Shown: piece by piece, positions 6,403-8,574 of the stretch | Numbering within the stretch: position 1 is the first letter of the stretch | Layout of the letters: each line of letters begins with the position of its first letter | Assembly (NCBI GenBank): GCA_900770325.1 | Contig: CAAGKE010000082.1 | Coordinates: 1-8,574, forward strand | Source of the DNA: Lachnospiraceae bacterium | Lineage (GTDB): Bacteria > Bacillota > Clostridia > Lachnospirales > Lachnospiraceae | Reading direction: 5' to 3' | DNA: 8,574 nucleotides | Program-made: the position numbers and the translations under genes | Notes under the pieces: generated by a model | Told to the model about the DNA's origin: nothing | Databases searched by the model: none | The model's input: only the letters and a program-made list of their open reading frames with translations

Positions 6403-8553
6403 TTACTGCTCCTCAAAATCCAGCCGGAACAGTCTTGCCGCCTGTTCCCGTTTTGTGCTGATCCTCAGGACGCCCATTTCAGCATCGTAGCTGTAAGTAA
6501 TATTCTCTTCTGCCGGATAGATACAGCGCACCTTTACATTTTTCCCCCGGGTGAACTGATTCTTTATCGGAAGCTCGACCTGTTCCGGTCCTTCCTTCCT
6601 TTTCCATACAGCCAGGTAGGCTTTTTTCTTTTCCTGAGATACCAGTCCCATGCTGGCCCATACATCTCCATAATCCGCCAGTCCCAGCGGCCAGAAGGGA
6701 GTCATATGAGGAATGTCTCCACGAATGGATTTATAAACCCGGATTCCTTCTTTTACCAGACGTTTCCGTTCTTCATCCAGTTCTGCCAGATGACCGCTCT
6801 GATGAATACGAAGCAGCATGGCATTGACCATGTTGAAAATCGTCTCTTCCTTCAGATCTTCCTCCGAAATAGCCGCCTCATGATTCATGGGGTAGGTCCA
6901 GACAGCAGCCTGCTCCGGAGTCACTCCCGTGGGCGCATTTGCCGCGATCACCGAGTATTTGATAAAATCATCCTGGTCACTGGTGGACTGAATACTGCAG
7001 CGGGAAAGCATGGCATAATCCATCCGCAGTCCTCCACTGGAGCAGTTTTCGATGATCAGATCCGGATATTTTTCCCACAGGCTGTCCAGCCACTGAAGAT
7101 AGCAGCGTTCATGCTCCAGCATACCCTCTCCGCAGCTGGAAGCATACAGTTCCGTACCGATTCCCGGTTCAATGTTATAATCTGTTTTTATGTAACCGAC
7201 CCCGTATTCCTGCACCAGACGGTCTACCACGTCTGTCATATATTCCCGTACCCGGGGATTGCGGTAATCCAGCTGGAAACGGCTCCGGTCATATACCCTT
7301 TTTCCGTGCCGTACAAAAAACCAGTCATCCGGTACCTGAGCCGCCTTTTTACAGTAGATTCCCATCACCTCCGGTTCCAGCCAGACACCGGGTACCATGC
7401 CGAAGCTGCGGATATAATCTGTGGTCTTCTTCATTCCTTCCGGGAAACGGAGCGCGCTTTCCTTCCATTCTCCCACGTTATCCCACCAGTCTCCGTCCGC
7501 ATACCATCCGGCATCAATACAAAAATACTCACATCCTGCCTCTGCCGCCGCCTCGATCAGCGGAATTTCCTTTTCTGCCTCCGGCTTGCCCCAGAGACAG
7601 TTCATATAATCATTAAAAATAACCGGCAGCTTTTCATTGTCCTCATTTTTTCTCCGGATCTTTCTGCGGTACTCTGTCAGTGTCCCCATGGCAGCATCCA
7701 GACCCTGACCGGTAGTTCCCACCGCGGCTTTCACCGTTTCAAAGGCTTCTCCGGGCTGCAGGTTCCTGCTCCAGTGGGAATAGATTTCGTTGGGGCCTCC
7801 CAGCGCCAGATACAGATGCCCGTTCTGATCCCCGATCTCCCAATGCCAGGAACCATTGTGCTCGATCTGCCAGAACAGTCCGGTTCCGGTCTCGATGTTC
7901 TCCAGAAAAGCCATGGGCAGGTATTCCTTGGCTGACCAGTTGCCCGTATTGGACACCCGAATCATGCTGGAGGAACGCTGGATATCTGCGGGCTGTACCT
8001 GATCCATTCCCAGTTGGGGCAATGTATAGCATTTCCAGTTCAGCTCCCTCTGCCAGCTATTGTGAGGAATCCAGAGACGCAGCTTCTCGTCCCGGGTCAG
8101 ACTTCCTTCTTTTTCTATGCCTTCATAATGAAAATTGGAAATGTATTCCAGAGTCTGAGGCTCCTTCCCCTGATTTTCCACACGATGCCACATTCTCACT
8201 ATGGAAAGTCCGTCATAAAACTGCAGGAAGGATTTTACATGAACCTCTGTCTCATCATCTTTTGTGTGGATTTCCAGAATTCTTCCCAGCTCATTTCTTC
8301 CATCCTGATGCTCCACGTATTTCATCCGGTAGCCCGGTGCCGTTACAATATATTTATTTCCGTGCCGCTCATAAGGACGGTCAAATCCGGAAAGATTCAT
8401 CCCGATAAACGGGAAGCCTTCCGGTACGGCCTCCTCCACGATATCCTCTCTGTGAAGCGGTTCGGGACCGAAATGCAGCAGCTTCAGGCAGCCATCCTCC
8501 TCCACCTCCCATTGCATAAATACATGATTTTCTTCTATTTTGATTTCTTTCAT
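6403..8553 (-). CDS. Alpha-galactosidase, glycoside hydrolase family 36 type
   Basis: 716 residues, typical for GH36, with no signal peptide, so intracellular. The family hydrolyses terminal alpha-1,6-galactose from melibiose, raffinose and related oligosaccharides after uptake. Layout: an N-terminal beta-sandwich (about 1-285), a catalytic (beta/alpha)8 barrel (about 305-620) and a C-terminal beta domain (about 635-716). Landmarks: CIDAGWY (345-351, galactose-binding loop); PGVWLEPEVMG (388-398); YIKTDYN (454-460), where D458 is the likely nucleophile; ENCSSGG (502-508); and STSDQDD (523-529), where D526 is the likely acid/base. The nucleophile motif differs from the common KWDMNR, suggesting a divergent subgroup whose exact substrate I cannot name. 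The start at 8553 has AAGGAG 7 nt upstream; the in-frame ATG at 8571 would translate that ribosome site as an Arg run. No transporter or regulator is visible. Confidence 0.93.
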   Translation of the reverse strand: MKEIKIEENHVFMQWEVEEDGCLKLLHFGPEPLHREDIVEEAVPEGFPFIGMNLSGFDRPYERHGNKYIVTAPGYRMKYVEHQDGRNELGRILEIHTKDDETEVHVKSFLQFYDGLSIVRMWHRVENQGKEPQTLEYISNFHYEGIEKEGSLTRDEKLRLWIPHNSWQRELNWKCYTLPQLGMDQVQPADIQRSSSMIRVSNTGNWSAKEYLPMAFLENIETGTGLFWQIEHNGSWHWEIGDQNGHLYLALGGPNEIYSHWSRNLQPGEAFETVKAAVGTTGQGLDAAMGTLTEYRRKIRRKNEDNEKLPVIFNDYMNCLWGKPEAEKEIPLIEAAAEAGCEYFCIDAGWYADGDWWDNVGEWKESALRFPEGMKKTTDYIRSFGMVPGVWLEPEVMGIYCKKAAQVPDDWFFVRHGKRVYDRSRFQLDYRNPRVREYMTDVVDRLVQEYGVGYIKTDYNIEPGIGTELYASSCGEGMLEHERCYLQWLDSLWEKYPDLIIENCSSGGLRMDYAMLSRCSIQSTSDQDDFIKYSVIAANAPTGVTPEQAAVWTYPMNHEAAISEEDLKEETIFNMVNAMLLRIHQSGHLAELDEERKRLVKEGIRVYKSIRGDIPHMTPFWPLGLADYGDVWASMGLVSQEKKKAYLAVWKRKEGPEQVELPIKNQFTRGKNVKVRCIYPAEENITYSYDAEMGVLRISTKREQAARLFRLDFEEQ

Positions 8554-8560
8554 TCGTCGT

Positions 8561-8566
8561 CTCCTT
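8561..8566 (-). promoter_or_regulatory. Ribosome binding site of the alpha-galactosidase gene (decides the start)
   Basis: AAGGAG on the minus strand, 7 nt before the ATG at 8553. It shows that the extra N-terminal MRRRRR read from the ATG at 8571 is ribosome-site DNA and not protein. The promoter, if one is close, lies outside the window. Confidence 0.85.
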
Positions 8567-8574
8567 CTCATTCT

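Noticed and set aside
6331..7935. 534-residue plus-strand open frame antisense to the galactosidase
   Set aside because: Composition is typical of antisense shadows and it has no family motif. The minus-strand GH36 protein is clearly the gene.

Overview
All four genes in this window lie on the minus strand, so transcription runs from high to low coordinates. The moderate base composition, the strong GGAGG-type ribosome binding sites, a CIRCE heat-shock operator on clpB and a GH36 alpha-galactosidase all point to a Gram-positive, low-to-mid G+C Firmicute. A gut Clostridia/Lachnospiraceae member is my best guess. This placement is inferred from style and gene content, because no rRNA or marker gene is present.

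Layout in transcription order. (1) 8553-6403: a complete cytosolic GH36-type alpha-galactosidase, just inside the right edge. (2) 6303-5923: a small ArsC/Spx-like thioredoxin-fold protein 99 bases downstream. No terminator is visible between the two, so they may be co-transcribed; the unit ends at a clear intrinsic terminator (5853-5814). (3) 5813-5379: a gene-free stretch. It holds two tandem hairpin-forming 37-bp repeats, two short palindromes, a good sigma-A promoter and a leader of about 214 nt. (4) 5378-2799: a five-domain cyclic-di-GMP protein with the order REC, degenerate GGDEF, EAL, degenerate REC, GGDEF. (5) 2747-2705: the clpB control region. (6) 2646-40: the ClpB disaggregase, complete. 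The remaining 39 bases at the left edge hold nothing I can identify.

The four genes do not form one pathway. The alpha-galactosidase serves carbohydrate use. The ArsC-like protein is probably a redox or stress accessory. The c-di-GMP protein links an unseen phosphorelay to second-messenger turnover. ClpB is heat-shock controlled and has its own promoter.

The most interesting points are: the mirrored active/degenerate layout of the c-di-GMP enzyme; its long leader, which can form a pseudoknot-type pairing; a palindrome sitting on that gene's -35 box; a CIRCE whose single mismatch is the base that completes a perfect -35; and the tandem hairpin repeats. I see no clear evidence of a wholly new multi-gene system.
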